In this document: positions 1 through 9,428 of the stretch, piece after piece
How the letters are laid out: each line of letters starts with the position of its first letter
Numbering within the stretch: the first letter of the stretch is position 1
NCBI GenBank assembly: GCA_016782225.1
Contig: JADDOW010000054.1
Location: 1 to 56,650 of the forward strand
DNA length: 56,650 bases
Source: Nitrososphaeraceae archaeon
GTDB lineage: Archaea; Thermoproteota; Nitrososphaeria; Nitrososphaerales; Nitrososphaeraceae
Direction of reading: 5' to 3'
Notes under the pieces: model-generated
Told to the model about the DNA's origin: nothing
Databases searched by the model: none
Seen by the model: the letters and a program-made list of their open reading frames with translations, nothing else
Position numbers and translations under genes: made by a program

Positions 1-120
1 TTGACCTTGGTCATATCCTACAACAAAAATACCAAATAATACAATAGCTGCTAAAAAGCCCATGGCTATTTTCGAATTATCATATTCACTAACAACTTTT
101 CTTTTACTGAATAAAGACAT
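1..120 (-). CDS. Small single-pass membrane protein, C-terminus cut by window edge (possibly CbtB-like)
   Basis: The reverse strand opens with an ATG at 120 and reads 40 codons without a stop to the window edge, so the C-terminus is missing. The visible part is a short basic/polar head (MSLFSKRKVVSEYDNSK) followed by one hydrophobic helix of about 20 residues that ends in GYDQGQ. A TATA-like box lies about 20-30 bases upstream. From memory, small archaeal CbtB-type proteins (putative cobalt-transport partners with a His-rich tail) begin in this way, but the diagnostic His-rich tail would lie outside the window, so the family name is only a guess. That this is a coding region is much more certain than its function. 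Confidence 0.6.
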   Translation of the reverse strand, partial: MSLFSKRKVVSEYDNSKIAMGFLAAIVLFGIFVVGYDQGQ

Positions 121-480
121 CAATTGAACATCAATTATGCAATATATAAAGGATTGTGTAGTTTATCCAACTCAAAAGCCATAATGACCCCAATTCCCAA
201 CAACGCAAATCAAAACGCAATTAAAAGCAATCCCACAATTCCACAATAACAGGATATAGCATTTAAACATCAAACCAGTAGCCGGATAACCACATAATTA
301 CGATATAGCATATCGTTGGGAACCACATTCCATTAATGATTGATTTCCAAACAATCAGTTTATGGGTTTTCATTAACTAATGACATCAAAAGATTTGGAA
401 AGTAGGACTGTTTGTGTCATCTTTTGTTTTTGCATTTCCAAAGAATTTAATATTACAATCGAAAGTTTGTATACATACAT
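121..480. other. Intergenic, no gene seen
   Basis: Between two divergent small genes. Apart from the TATA box at 141-150 I see only AT-rich sequence with no open frame that resembles a protein. Confidence 0.6.
141..150 (-). promoter_or_regulatory. TATA box of the gene at 1-120
   Basis: On the reverse strand the sequence reads TTTATATATT, about 21-30 bases before the ATG at 120. This is the spacing expected for a leaderless archaeal transcript. No other gene could use it in this orientation. Confidence 0.5.
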
Positions 481-636
481 ATGACTATGTCATGTTTAAG
501 ATGCGGGAATCTAATGATATGGTTAAATGGCTCCATTAGCCATTCTCGTGACACTAATTACTATGAATGCAAAAACTGCAAGATAAAAGTTATCAAACAC
601 CCTGACGAAAAAATAACAGAAATAGAAGAAAACTAG
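481..636 (+). CDS. Tiny zinc-ribbon protein (51 aa)
   Basis: An ATG at 481 opens 51 codons ending in TAG at 636. The protein has two paired cysteine knuckles, CLRC at residues 5-8 and CKNC at residues 34-37, in the usual spacing of a treble-clef or rubredoxin-like zinc ribbon, followed by a charged KITEIEEN tail. Such stand-alone micro zinc ribbons are common in ammonia-oxidising archaea. They bind one Zn(II) and are usually guessed to act in protein or nucleic-acid contacts, but no function is known here. A run of AT-rich sequence with ATATGAC directly before the start leaves little room for a Shine-Dalgarno site. The gene is below usual length cut-offs for gene calling. Confidence 0.7.
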   Translation: MTMSCLRCGNLMIWLNGSISHSRDTNYYECKNCKIKVIKHPDEKITEIEEN

Positions 637-916
637 ATCACATAGTGGTTAATTCGTACAAAATATTGCCAAGCAAAAGATATGAATCGATTAAAAAGAA
701 TCATAAAAAATACAAAAAGAAATTTAACCGTTTTTCGACAGGAGTGGAAAAAAATCATACCAACAATAATAGTATTTATCTAATTTTTGTTGAGTTTACT
801 TTCAACCATATCCATCAAAATCAAACTCAAACAAATGGTTAGATGGAGCCAAAAGTATTGTGAGATTCACCATGGCGCATTTCCTTCATAATTAGATCTT
901 GTAGACATTAAAGATT
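637..916. other. Intergenic, no reliable gene
   Basis: A 65-codon frame with a GTG start at 645 exists, but its composition is Lys/Asn-rich with no motif, as expected for AT-rich non-coding DNA. I see nothing else. Confidence 0.5.
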
Positions 917-2113
917 ATGCCAGGCATACTAGAAATCAAGAAAAACCTAGAAAACAGATGGCTTGCATTCCTTAACTCAAATGCAACGAAATTCACGGCA
1001 ACAAATCTTTCGGGGGCAACACCTCCATCAGTTTTTGTAGGCGCATACGGATATCCCAAGGTAAAAGTTGGGCCAATGATCCCACCGTTACATGGTAATA
1101 CCTCAATATTTGACAGTCCAGAGAAATGGCTCGGAAAAAACTTGGTGGAAATTGCAAATTATAGGATGTCACTTGTTAGAGGGGTATTTGATATCGATGC
1201 GCATACAATTTCAGGGAAACAAATAGAATCATTGCAGGAAGTGGCCATGGCAAATTCACCTGCTGAAAGCGAATTGTTATTTGAAAAAATTCCATTTATT
1301 GACATGGAACAAAAGAAAAACACAGGCATTGATGCAGACTCTGCACCCTATGGTTTGACTGCACCCTTAAAAAATTTCAAGGCAAGTTCGTCATTTACAG
1401 TAGACAAAAGAATAGAAAAGGTATTCTACGATGCAGATTTGCCCTCAAAAGACTCTGTAATGAACCTATATCATGACGGGGTGGAAATTAGCAAAATTAA
1501 CCGCATTTTGAGCATCGGGATGGTTGGGTTAAAAAAAAACAGGAAATTGGTCCCAACCAAATGGAGCATTTCTGCTACAGACAGCACAATTTCGGCAAAT
1601 TTGATTAAAAAGATAATAGGAGAAAACTATCAGCCTGTTGATTTGTTTGAGGTATACAAATACTCTCACTTATACAATCACTATTCAGTTGTTTTGATTC
1701 CCTTTAGCACCTGGTCCTTTGAGATGCAGGAGGGATGGCTGGACAGCAAAGGAAACATAGGAATGGGTTCAGATTTTGAAGACGTCAGGGGTATGAACCA
1801 CTATCCACATATAGCTGGGGCATATTTTGCAGGCAGGCTATCAATAGCTGAGCACCTAAATAAAATAAAAAGAAAGGCAGCTGCATTGGTTCTGAGAGAA
1901 ATACACCCTCAGTACATATTTCCAGTTGGGGTTTGGCAGATACGGGAAGGAATTAGAGAAGCCTTAAAAGGCTCTTTCAGGGAATTTGAAAATATTGAGA
2001 GTGCCCTTTCTTTTGCCTGTTCTTCCCTATCAACATCTAAAAACGAATGGATTAGAAATAGCAGAATATATCATAGCGTCAGAGAACAAAAAAGAATTTC
2101 AGAATATTTTTAG
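917..2113 (+). CDS. Nre-family archaeal DNA repair protein with C-terminal PCNA-binding tail
   Basis: The 398-residue product matches the archaeal Nre family: the N-terminal stretch AYGYPKVKVGPMIPP (about residues 43-57), the central KDSVMNLYHDGVEISKINRILS segment in two parts, and the C-terminal KWSISATDSTIS and REIHPQYIFPVGVWQIRE blocks. Length agrees with the family. Nre proteins are genetically linked to repair of DNA damage, with roles shown in haloarchaea, and bind PCNA through a PIP box. The last eight residues, QKRISEYF (391-398), fit the PIP consensus Q-x-x-h-x-x-aromatic-aromatic, which suggests that this protein also docks on the sliding clamp. The N-terminal zinc-finger cysteines found in some Nre members are absent. 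It stands alone, with no operon partner. Frame and start (ATG, no upstream alternative in frame with support) look clean. Confidence 0.92.
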   Translation: MPGILEIKKNLENRWLAFLNSNATKFTATNLSGATPPSVFVGAYGYPKVKVGPMIPPLHGNTSIFDSPEKWLGKNLVEIANYRMSLVRGVFDIDAHTISGKQIESLQEVAMANSPAESELLFEKIPFIDMEQKKNTGIDADSAPYGLTAPLKNFKASSSFTVDKRIEKVFYDADLPSKDSVMNLYHDGVEISKINRILSIGMVGLKKNRKLVPTKWSISATDSTISANLIKKIIGENYQPVDLFEVYKYSHLYNHYSVVLIPFSTWSFEMQEGWLDSKGNIGMGSDFEDVRGMNHYPHIAGAYFAGRLSIAEHLNKIKRKAAALVLREIHPQYIFPVGVWQIREGIREALKGSFREFENIESALSFACSSLSTSKNEWIRNSRIYHSVREQKRISEYF

Positions 2114-2581
2114 GCCATGTTTAGCCAAAGAGTATTTGAGATACCCACGGTGGTGAAGTATGCAAAATAAAACAAGTAGAAAAGCAGATTGTTTGGATTT
2201 GAAAAGTTCAATCCGTTTTGTAAATAAATGAAAAGATTTTAGCTACCCATCGCTATTAAACAAAGATTCAATAAACGGATAAATTAAAGTGGCGTTTAAC
2301 ATGACAAGTTTTTATCAATTTTAGGTAATGCTGCTGCAAATTATGCCCGCATAATGCAGATAAAGTGTAAATTATGCCAGCGTATAATAGTTTGTCACAT
2401 ACCCTCAATTACAACTCGGAGTGTTTGTCCGTATTTGATCAAAATTGTATGTATGAATGTATCAATGCCATAGTTTGCACAAACACGCACCATTTGGGTG
2501 ATGGTTACCAACTAATACTAATCAAGATAACAGGATCATTTATCAAAATATTTACAATATAACAGATAAACCAATTTGTCC
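2114..2581. other. Intergenic, no gene seen
   Basis: AT-rich sequence after the Nre gene. A 62-codon frame at 2374 has no protein-like character. It leads into the relic glycosyltransferase. Confidence 0.5.
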
Positions 2582-3138
2582 ATGAGAATCGCAAACATAA
2601 ACAACATATCGGATGCACCATCCACGATTGCAGAGAACCAGAAAAAGCAAAAGGGCATTCTGTAGATGTTTTTGTTTTCAATGATACAATATACAAACAA
2701 TTTGGCGGCATCAAAGTCAACTGTAGATCGCCTATTGTTAAATGTAAACTTTTTAAAAAATTAAAAAGAGACTATGGCGTATGGCATTGCCATTATTCGT
2801 ACGGTTTGTTGAAAAACAGTTTAGAGAGAAGAAACCAAGGCAAGATTTATTTAAAGCATTATCACAGAGACAATATAAGAGGGAAACACGACAATGATTT
2901 TTGCCTTGTTTCTACTCCAGATCTGTTACAATATGCTTCAAACGGCAAATGGTTACCCAATCCAATAGACACTTCCCTGATAGAAAAAATTGTTGTTGCA
3001 AAAGAAGAATCGATGGTAGCACACAAAAAAAACAACAGCAGCAACAACGACAAAGTGAGAATTGCACATTGCATCATCTATATGGAGAATGCGCAATGTT
3101 TATTGTCAATGCTGTTTTTAGCATTCGGTATAAAATAA
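2582..3138 (+). pseudogene. Glycosyltransferase (group 1) pseudogene, frameshifted and truncated
   Basis: An ATG at 2582 gives MRIANINNISDAPSTIAE, a typical N-terminus of a GT-B glycosyltransferase. The frame then hits a TAG within about 28 codons. One base frame over, the reading continues as GHSVDVFVFND and YKQFGGIK, then YGVWHCHYSYG, then IYLKHYHRDNIRGKHDNDF and CLVSTPDLLQYASNGKWLPNP in two parts, which is the donor/acceptor hinge region of the family. The shift sits in an A/G run near 2640-2655. After about 185 codons homology runs out in a polar repeat region and the C-terminal nucleotide-sugar-binding half is missing. It is therefore a dead gene for a sugar-transferring enzyme, probably from surface polysaccharide or glycoprotein synthesis. 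Family assignment is by motif recognition. Confidence 0.8.
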
Positions 3139-3330
3139 TTGTTAAGATACAAAAGCATTGCATCGGTAAGAAGAATACAGATGAAATGTGAAAACAACAT
3201 TGTAGTATTTCAGTAAAGTCAAATGGTGTAGCTAATTGTTTCTGCCAAAAGTTAGTTTGATTCAAACAGGTAATAAACATCAAGCTATTAAAAGAAGTTA
3301 AATTATTGATGATAGAGAGATCATAAATCC

Positions 3331-4740
3331 GTGATAATAAAAACAATCAACCCTTCAACAGAAGAAGTCATTGAAGAATATAACACCATATCAAAAGATG
3401 AAATAACCACCAAGACAAAGAAAGCAAAAGATGCGTTTGGAGAGTGGAAAAAAGACCATAACAAGAGAGAAAACTTTCTATATGCATTTGCCAATGAGTT
3501 CAGAAAAGACAGAGAGAATCTGGCCAAAATCGCCTCTATTGAGATGGGAAAAGCTATCAAGGAGGCAAGAAGTGAGGTAGATAAATGCGCTTGGGCAATA
3601 GAGTATTTTGCAGATAATGGGGAAATATTTCTAACTGATGAAATCATAAACACAGAAGCAAGAAAAAGTGTTGTTAGTTTTGAGCCTCTTGGGGTGATAG
3701 CTAGCTTAATGCCCTGGAACTTTCCATATTGGCAGGCGTTAAGATTTGCCGCACCATGTCTGATGGCGGGAAATACAATCATTCTAAAACCAGCTAGTGT
3801 TACGATGGGTTGTGGCATCCAAATAGAAAAAATATTCAACAAGATAGGAATGCCAGACAGTGTATTTCAAACCATTATCGCATCATCGAAAGAAGCTGAA
3901 TATCTGATAGATTCAGACGATATCAGTGCTGTAACTTTTACAGGGAGTGTTCCCATTGGTGCCAAAGTAGGGCAAAGAGCGGCATCACATCTAAAGAAAA
4001 TAGTTTTGGAATTAGGGGGCAGCGATCCATTCATAGTCTGTGAAGATGCTGATATCGATAAAGCGAGTTCTGGAGCAGTGAGGGGAAGGTTCATAAACTG
4101 CGGTCAGAGTTGTATTGCTTCAAAGCGCTTTATTGTGGTCAAAAAAATTGCAAAAGAGTTTACAGAAAAATTTGTAGAAAAGACGGAAAAACTCAAAGTT
4201 GGAGATCCCTTATCCGACGATACTGATTTGGGCCCATTAGTAAACTCCGATGCGGTCGAGGGAATTGATGGAATGGTCAAAAGAGCAATAAAAGAAGGGG
4301 CTCAGCTGCTTACAGGAGGCCACAAAACGGACGTTAAAGTCAACGGCAGTGTAAAAGGGTATTTTTACAGCCCCACGGTTTTCAACAACGTCACTCCCGA
4401 TATGGAACTAGCTCAGGAAGAAACATTCGGGCCTGTCGCACCCATATTGACCGTAGAGGATGAAGCACAAGCAATAGAAGTAGCAAACAATACAAAATTT
4501 GGTCTTGGAGCCAGCATTTGGACAAAAAATTTGGACAAGGCAGAAAGGTATTCAAGAGCTGTGCATGCGGGCATTGTCACGGTAAACAATGTTGTGATAT
4601 CCGATCCCAGGGTTCCTTTTGGAGGCATTAAAAACAGTGGCTTTGGTAGAGAATTATCCAGGTATGGGATACTAGAATTCGTAAACACAAAATCAGTCAG
4701 ATTCTATGACCAACTGAGCCGTCATCACTATGTAGAATAG
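3331..4740 (+). CDS. NAD(P)-dependent aldehyde dehydrogenase, succinate-semialdehyde dehydrogenase type
   Basis: This 469-residue protein is a full-length ALDH-superfamily enzyme. It shows the Rossmann/oxyanion block PWNFPYW (Asn130), the cofactor Lys in ILKPAS (Lys153), FTGS (203-206), the general-base Glu in LELGGSDP (Glu227), the catalytic Cys in NCGQSC (Cys261) and the EETFGP cofactor-ribose Glu. The KSVVSFEPLGVI start of the core and the PFGGIKNSGFGRELS tail are those of succinate-semialdehyde or related aldehyde dehydrogenases. It oxidises an aldehyde to an acid with NAD(P)+. In ammonia-oxidising archaea an ALDH of this type has also been proposed to work as an acyl-CoA reductase in the 3-hydroxypropionate/4-hydroxybutyrate cycle, but that cannot be decided here. 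The start is GTG at 3331, because the nearby ATG is out of frame and stops at once. It is a single gene in its own unit. Confidence 0.93.
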   Translation: MIIKTINPSTEEVIEEYNTISKDEITTKTKKAKDAFGEWKKDHNKRENFLYAFANEFRKDRENLAKIASIEMGKAIKEARSEVDKCAWAIEYFADNGEIFLTDEIINTEARKSVVSFEPLGVIASLMPWNFPYWQALRFAAPCLMAGNTIILKPASVTMGCGIQIEKIFNKIGMPDSVFQTIIASSKEAEYLIDSDDISAVTFTGSVPIGAKVGQRAASHLKKIVLELGGSDPFIVCEDADIDKASSGAVRGRFINCGQSCIASKRFIVVKKIAKEFTEKFVEKTEKLKVGDPLSDDTDLGPLVNSDAVEGIDGMVKRAIKEGAQLLTGGHKTDVKVNGSVKGYFYSPTVFNNVTPDMELAQEETFGPVAPILTVEDEAQAIEVANNTKFGLGASIWTKNLDKAERYSRAVHAGIVTVNNVVISDPRVPFGGIKNSGFGRELSRYGILEFVNTKSVRFYDQLSRHHYVE

Positions 4741-5127
4741 TATAACAGTAGATATAGCATATAGTAGTGTTACATGTTAAAAAGCATCAACACCATTTTT
4801 TCTCGTTATTAAGTTGAGATGGCCTGATAATCAAGCGGGCAAACACTAAAACACCCTCGGGGATTAATTCTATGCAAACCATAATCAAGTTTTTTGTTTA
4901 AGTAAGGCATTTTAACAGATTGCTTTCCAATACCTAAATCAAATCAACTATAGGGACATCACATTACAACAATTAAAGACACACCACAGGACTGTTACTT
5001 ATAAAATCACAATAACAGCTAGTTTTGACAACATTATACAGGTTAAAATCAAAAAAGAAAGATGCAATGGCTGTCTGTTGCTTGTATTTCATGCCAACAA
5101 AAGATCAAAACAACAACAAGACTTATT
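4741..5127. other. Intergenic, no gene seen
   Basis: Separates the convergent aldehyde dehydrogenase and membrane protein genes. No protein-like frame on either strand and no clear terminator hairpin. Confidence 0.5.
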
Positions 5128-5523
5128 CTATTGCCTCATGGATTTTGATCTATCGCTTATCCTTAATGCCATTGTGCTTGTATACACCAACAAGCCTTGC
5201 AGCAAGTATCCACCAACTATCAAAACCATGGTGTTAAGGGGTCGTGACAGTGTCATTATTCTATTGATATGGGCATTAACTAAACTGTTTCCCACAATGA
5301 TTATTATAGCAATCAAAATACAAACAAAGAGTGGCTTTCTGTAGCCCTTTGCGACAAGAATAGCCAGTGACACATAGACCAATTCAAGGAAAATTGCATA
5401 AACGATAAACCTTGGATCACCAAATGGAATTCCTATTAAACCAACTACCACTATAGAAACAAGTGTGACCAATACAGGAAAGTTTGGTCTTTTAATGTCA
5501 AATACACTGTTTTTCATATCCAT
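5128..5523 (-). CDS. Small four-helix integral membrane protein, function unknown
   Basis: The product is about 131 residues from the ATG at 5523. A second ATG two codons later is equally possible, and a longer frame up to 5571 has a non-membrane, unlikely extension. After a short cytosolic head (MKNSVFDIKRPNFP) there are four predicted membrane helices: VLVTLVSIVVVGLIG, FIVYAIFLELVYVSLAIL, LFVCILIAIIIIVGN and LNTMVLIVGGYLLQGLLVY. A loop has the motif GIPFGDPRF between helices 1 and 2. The C-terminus is basic. I do not recognise a named family. The pattern FDIKRPNFPVL followed by a hydrophobic core looks like a conserved archaeal membrane protein rather than chance. No gene partner is adjacent. 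Confidence 0.68.
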   Translation of the reverse strand: MDMKNSVFDIKRPNFPVLVTLVSIVVVGLIGIPFGDPRFIVYAIFLELVYVSLAILVAKGYRKPLFVCILIAIIIIVGNSLVNAHINRIMTLSRPLNTMVLIVGGYLLQGLLVYTSTMALRISDRSKSMRQ

Positions 5524-6097
5524 CAAAAGTTTATCATGATTTTTGTAAAAACAATCCCATAGGACAGTCAATAAACAGACATGGCGATATTTTGCTGGTT
5601 ATTGGGTTAGATAGAGCATAATGTATAACACCAACCAAGAAATTGAGAGTCAATGCGCTTTTGGGTACAAATAAATTATTTGCATATTTAAAATTTTGTC
5701 CACAATAGAAATCTTTAGTGCATCGCAAAAGGTAAGAAGAGTAGCATTTCAATGTTTTATCATGTTCAGTAATTTCGCCACTATCCCACGTAAAATCAAT
5801 CTTTGAGTCCCGCAAATTATCCGCATCTGCTTGGATGGTTCCAAGCAGATGCAAATGAAAGAGAGAATAACCAATATAATATGTATACAGACAAGACGAC
5901 AAGGTAGCCCAAATCCAATTCGTTATTTAGGTAGGCGCAGAAGCCGCAGAGGAGCGGGCATTTTGCTCATGGCTGAATAATCAAAGCATTCAATTCAAAG
6001 TGCTTTTTCTCCATGAATTAATTAACAAGTTAACAAATTAATTAATATCCCAAGTACAAAATCAGGTTATTGTGCCCCCATAATAGCAAGACAATTG
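5524..6097. other. Intergenic, no reliable gene
   Basis: A 122-codon reverse frame (5534-5902) lacks motifs and overlaps the next gene's upstream region, so I do not call it. An AT-only imperfect palindrome (around 6014-6041) lies just past the end of the DHH gene and might act as a terminator element. Confidence 0.4.
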
Positions 6098-7126
6098 TTA
6101 TTTTAAAGCTTTTTGCAACTCCTCAATAACGTCTCCTGCCCCTACCTTTGGGTTTTCCCCTTCATCGATTAAAGGTTTTATTATTCCGCCAGCAGCATAA
6201 CTATGACCACCACCGTTCAATCTCTGCGCAATAAGATCACATTTTATATCTGAATCAGGCTTTCTTCTGATGCTTAATTTTCCGTCAGGGGCAAACAAGA
6301 TTGCCAAGTCCGCATCTTTATGCAATTCAAATATTCTCTGTGCAATTATGCTTTTGGATAGAACTTGGGGGGATTCAACAATTGCAACTTTATACTTGTG
6401 TATATTCCGGATTACAAGGGAATCCATTGCGTTTTTCATAGCAGATTCCTTTAGCGGAAGGTACTTGCTCTCATAAACTTCCTGCAATTCATCATCCCAA
6501 AACACACCTTTTGATGCTTTTTTTACTATTGCATGCAATTTCTTATGAGCATTTGGGAGCGTAAGATAATACCTAATGATTTCAGGCAAAGGCGGGGGAC
6601 TTTTTATTTCATTTAACCCAAAATCTATGTCATGGGCTAATTTTGCCATCCTTTGGCATGCCGTTCTTTTAATGTTTAATGTCTGACAGATAAGCTCTGA
6701 AGCGCATTTTTTTTCCTCTTCCTTTGACAATATCAAAGTAGCAAAAGATTGTACTTTTTTCCTTATGTTTTCATTCCAGAAATGATGATCAATCCATAAA
6801 AAATACCAACCAGACTCCTTTGCTTTTCCTGCCGCAGCCTCTATTGGTTCAACATCCTTGATATCATCAACAGACAAATCACTTATGATTATGACACCCC
6901 TCTTTTTTGATTTGGAAACACTGTTTTCGATTGTCTTTGATACCTGCACCATATTGCTATAGCCGTAATTTGTAAGGTGGACCAAAGTGTCGGGAAACGC
7001 ATTCTTTAGGATGGCACCACAAAAAAGCCCATCAACATCTTGTTGGTGAGTTATTGATAGGACCCTGTTTTTTATTTTTGATATTGTTATATCCTCAATC
7101 AATTCAGATACAAATAAAGCATTCAA
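6098..7126 (-). CDS. DHH/DHHA1-family phosphoesterase
   Basis: The 342-residue protein has the two-domain layout of DHH phosphoesterases. Motif I is HQQDVDG (His27, Asp30, Asp32), motif II SDLS (Asp83), the name-giving DHH is at 113-115 in WIDHHFW, and motif IV is LAHDID near 164-170. The DHHA1 substrate-binding domain carries GGGHSYAAGG at 305-314. All metal-binding residues appear present, so it should be an active Mn2+-dependent phosphodiesterase. Archaeal relatives degrade short oligonucleotides (nanoRNase) or cyclic dinucleotides, or act as RecJ-like nucleases. The length fits the short nanoRNase-like type better than RecJ. The start is TTG at 7126, because no ATG is present in frame before residue 59, beyond motif I. 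It is divergently oriented from the PAC2 gene and shares a roughly 180-base promoter region with it. Confidence 0.9.
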   Translation of the reverse strand: MNALFVSELIEDITISKIKNRVLSITHQQDVDGLFCGAILKNAFPDTLVHLTNYGYSNMVQVSKTIENSVSKSKKRGVIIISDLSVDDIKDVEPIEAAAGKAKESGWYFLWIDHHFWNENIRKKVQSFATLILSKEEEKKCASELICQTLNIKRTACQRMAKLAHDIDFGLNEIKSPPPLPEIIRYYLTLPNAHKKLHAIVKKASKGVFWDDELQEVYESKYLPLKESAMKNAMDSLVIRNIHKYKVAIVESPQVLSKSIIAQRIFELHKDADLAILFAPDGKLSIRRKPDSDIKCDLIAQRLNGGGHSYAAGGIIKPLIDEGENPKVGAGDVIEELQKALK

Positions 7127-7270
7127 TATATTTTATTGGTATTGCGTCAATGACTAATCAAAATATCTAAATAAAAGATTCACAATGATGGCGGATATGA
7201 CCATACAGACCAAATTGGTTTAATGTTGGCTGATTGGGGGCAACAACAAAGAAGCTTATTAACTATTCTG

Positions 7271-7281
7271 CATATATATAA
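7271..7281 (+). promoter_or_regulatory. TATA box of the PAC2 gene
   Basis: CATATATATAA lies about 25-35 bases before the ATG at 7306, and a purine-rich AAAGGTAAAAGG follows. This is the expected position of an archaeal TBP site for a short-leader transcript. Confidence 0.55.
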
Positions 7282-7305
7282 AACATCAAAGGTAAAAGGT
7301 AAGAA

Positions 7306-8160
7306 ATGAGCTCCGTATCAAATTCAACAACAACAATCAGAACAATATCAGATTTTGATAAACTACAAAACAGCAAATCAGTTCTTATTGCAGGCTTTCC
7401 CGGTCCTGGCCTTGTAGGATCAATAAGCACTAGCTATATAATTGATAAGTTAAATATGCATCAAATTGCGTGTGTCGAATCACAGTATATTTCTCCAGGC
7501 GTGATATTTATAGATGGGAAGCTAAGGCATCCATTTCGTTTATATGCAAATGAGGCAGGCAACGTTTGTGTTCTTGTGTGTGAGGCGCCCCTTATGATAA
7601 ATGGCATTCATTCTGTGCTTGACACAGTGATGGATTGGGCCATCAAAAACACCATTCAAGAGGTTCTTGTTTTAGACGGAGTTCCTGTGCAAGGTATCCC
7701 AAGATCGGACAGACACACCACCATACTGCAAAGTACCGAAATGGAGAATAACATCACAAATGATAACAACAATAAAAAGGAGGGGAACATTTCAATCTCT
7801 GACAATAAGGGTCACATACAAAGTAATTTCAATAACAGCGCCATAGAGGAATCCCTTAAAAAGTACACCACATTCATAGGAGGAATTGCAGGAGGATTAC
7901 TATCGGCCTGTCTGTCCAACCAGATCCCATGTGCTGCAATTCTTGTTCCCTCCTCTAGCGGAATTCCTGATCCTGAAGGGGCAGCTCTACTGATTGAGTC
8001 CTACAACAGCATCATAAAGGATGAGAACTTGAAAATAGACCCAACACAATTAAAAGAACAAGGACAGATCTTAAAGAGACAATTGGAACAAATCATAAAG
8101 GCAGAACAAGAGCAAAGAGAACAGGTAACCATGACAGGGCAAAGAGTAATGTACGGGTAA
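7306..8160 (+). CDS. PAC2-family protein (proteasome assembly chaperone-like)
   Basis: The 284-residue product begins, after a polar head, with the PAC2 signature VLIAGFPGPGLVGS (about 26-39) and continues with the phosphorylase-like core: ISPGVIFIDGK, VLVLDGVPVQGIPR, GGIAGGLLSACL and ILVPSSSGIPDPEGAALLIE. It ends in a charged coiled coil rich in Gln/Glu/Lys. Archaeal PAC2 proteins resemble the eukaryotic chaperones that help proteasome rings assemble, and PbaA/PbaB-type members bind proteasome subunits. A low-complexity Asn/Asp/Ser-rich insertion at about residues 145-178 is unusual and probably forms a surface loop. A proteasome-beta-like gene is present in the same window but 46 kb away, so no operon link can be claimed. 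Confidence 0.9.
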   Translation: MSSVSNSTTTIRTISDFDKLQNSKSVLIAGFPGPGLVGSISTSYIIDKLNMHQIACVESQYISPGVIFIDGKLRHPFRLYANEAGNVCVLVCEAPLMINGIHSVLDTVMDWAIKNTIQEVLVLDGVPVQGIPRSDRHTTILQSTEMENNITNDNNNKKEGNISISDNKGHIQSNFNNSAIEESLKKYTTFIGGIAGGLLSACLSNQIPCAAILVPSSSGIPDPEGAALLIESYNSIIKDENLKIDPTQLKEQGQILKRQLEQIIKAEQEQREQVTMTGQRVMYG

Positions 8161-8784
8161 CTAAACGATTTTGATAACGGATTTTCCACAACATAACCGC
8201 AATAAAAGAACAATCAAAGACAATTTATGCAACTGCATTAACCTGTCAAAATGGCAGTTAGATCAGGTAACGAAAACGGCAAATCAGCAATAAACTGGCA
8301 ATAACCTATTCCAAGTCTTCATTGTTTTTATTATTTCCTTAGTATTTGCCTCCAAACAACAATTAAAGTAAATAAATAATTATTTTAGTTTTGTTAATGC
8401 TATTATGGACCTTCCTCCTCTTCCAGTTTTTCTCTTTGCTCCTCCTCCTCTTTTTCATGTTCTTCTTTTAATTCCTCTATATCCTGGTCAGTTTCCACAA
8501 TGTTTTCACAAATACATTAAATACCACATCTAATAAATATAATAGAGATTTTTTTTCGGTTATGAGGAGCCCAGTCACAATGGATATTGGGGAGGATACG
8601 CACTTTTCCTTCCCCCATCACCTTAAAAGAAACGTCTTTGTTTGAGGATGCGCAAATCATATGATTAAACTCCCAATTACCAACACTCCATCCTCAAAAA
8701 AAATCTAAACTTGGCCAAATCTTACAGTAAATGGTTCCCTTAATTGTTTATATTGTATTTTGCAACAGCAAACAAATGTTAATT
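8161..8784. other. Intergenic, with a possible relic of a small acidic protein
   Basis: On the reverse strand near 8403-8499 two adjacent frames encode Glu/Lys-rich pieces (DQDIEELKEE, then EEEEQREKLEEEEG) that join only across a one-base shift. This may be a decayed small coiled-coil gene or chance pyrimidine-rich DNA. Nothing else is seen. Confidence 0.35.
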
Positions 8785-9395
8785 TTATCTGCTGCTGCCT
8801 AGACTTGCAAATATAGCTTTGATTGTTTCGGTCCAGGCTCTTTTGTTAAAATCATTGCTTATTCCGATTATTTTACTCAATGACAACCCATCATATAGTG
8901 ATACTAGGCCACACGCTATGGCATTTACATCCGCATCTTTTTTAAAAAATCCTTTTTCAATTTGTAGGTTAAGGTATTCAGAAACTACACCCAATATCTT
9001 CATTCTCTGCTCATACATTACATTTCGCAACTGTTGGTTTCGCGAACATTCAGATATTATCTCAAATGCTATATCTTCTGTTCATCATCTTTTACCATAT
9101 CCTGAAAACTATCATAAAATTTTTCAGCATTATACAAAAGATCTCCTTAGCTTTGACTAAACAACACATCCAATTGTCCTTTTAGTTTTTTGACGTTATT
9201 ATGGCATATGGCATAAAACCAATCCTCTTTGCTTTTAAAGTATAGATACAATGTGCCTTTGCTTACGTCGGCATCTATGGCAATATCCTCCATCCTTGCT
9301 TTATCGAATCCATATAAAGAAAAGTCAATTACAGCTGAGCTGATTATCCGATCCCTAGTTTCTGCTTTGTATTGTGTGCTGACTTTAGGAGACAT
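8785..9395 (-). pseudogene. TetR/AcrR-family repressor, broken by an in-frame stop and a frameshift
   Basis: From an ATG at 9395 the N-terminal helix-turn-helix is intact: TRDRIISSAVIDFSLYGF, then MEDIAIDADVSKGTLYLYF and KSKEDWFYAI, which is a canonical TetR DNA-binding domain. A TAA at about 9147-9149 interrupts it after FSQS. In-frame reading then continues as GDLLYNAEKFYDSFQDMVKDD until a TAG. One frame over, the ligand-binding half runs DIAFEIISECSRNQQLRNVMYE through to FASLGSSR at 8785. At least two separate lesions are needed, so the gene is probably dead, although the DNA-binding domain alone could still be made. It lies 33 bases downstream of the membrane protein gene on the same strand and was probably its co-transcribed regulator. 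Confidence 0.85.
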
Positions 9396-9428
9396 CTTTG
9401 TTTGTAGTGGCAGCGTTTCTGGGATTGC

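Noticed and set aside
5534-5902. 122-codon reverse frame upstream of the four-helix membrane protein
   Set aside because: No motif, odd composition and no promoter; could not be separated from chance.
8403-8499. Small Glu/Lys-rich reverse frame as a gene
   Set aside because: The acidic stretch needs a one-base shift to be continuous, and there is no start codon in place.
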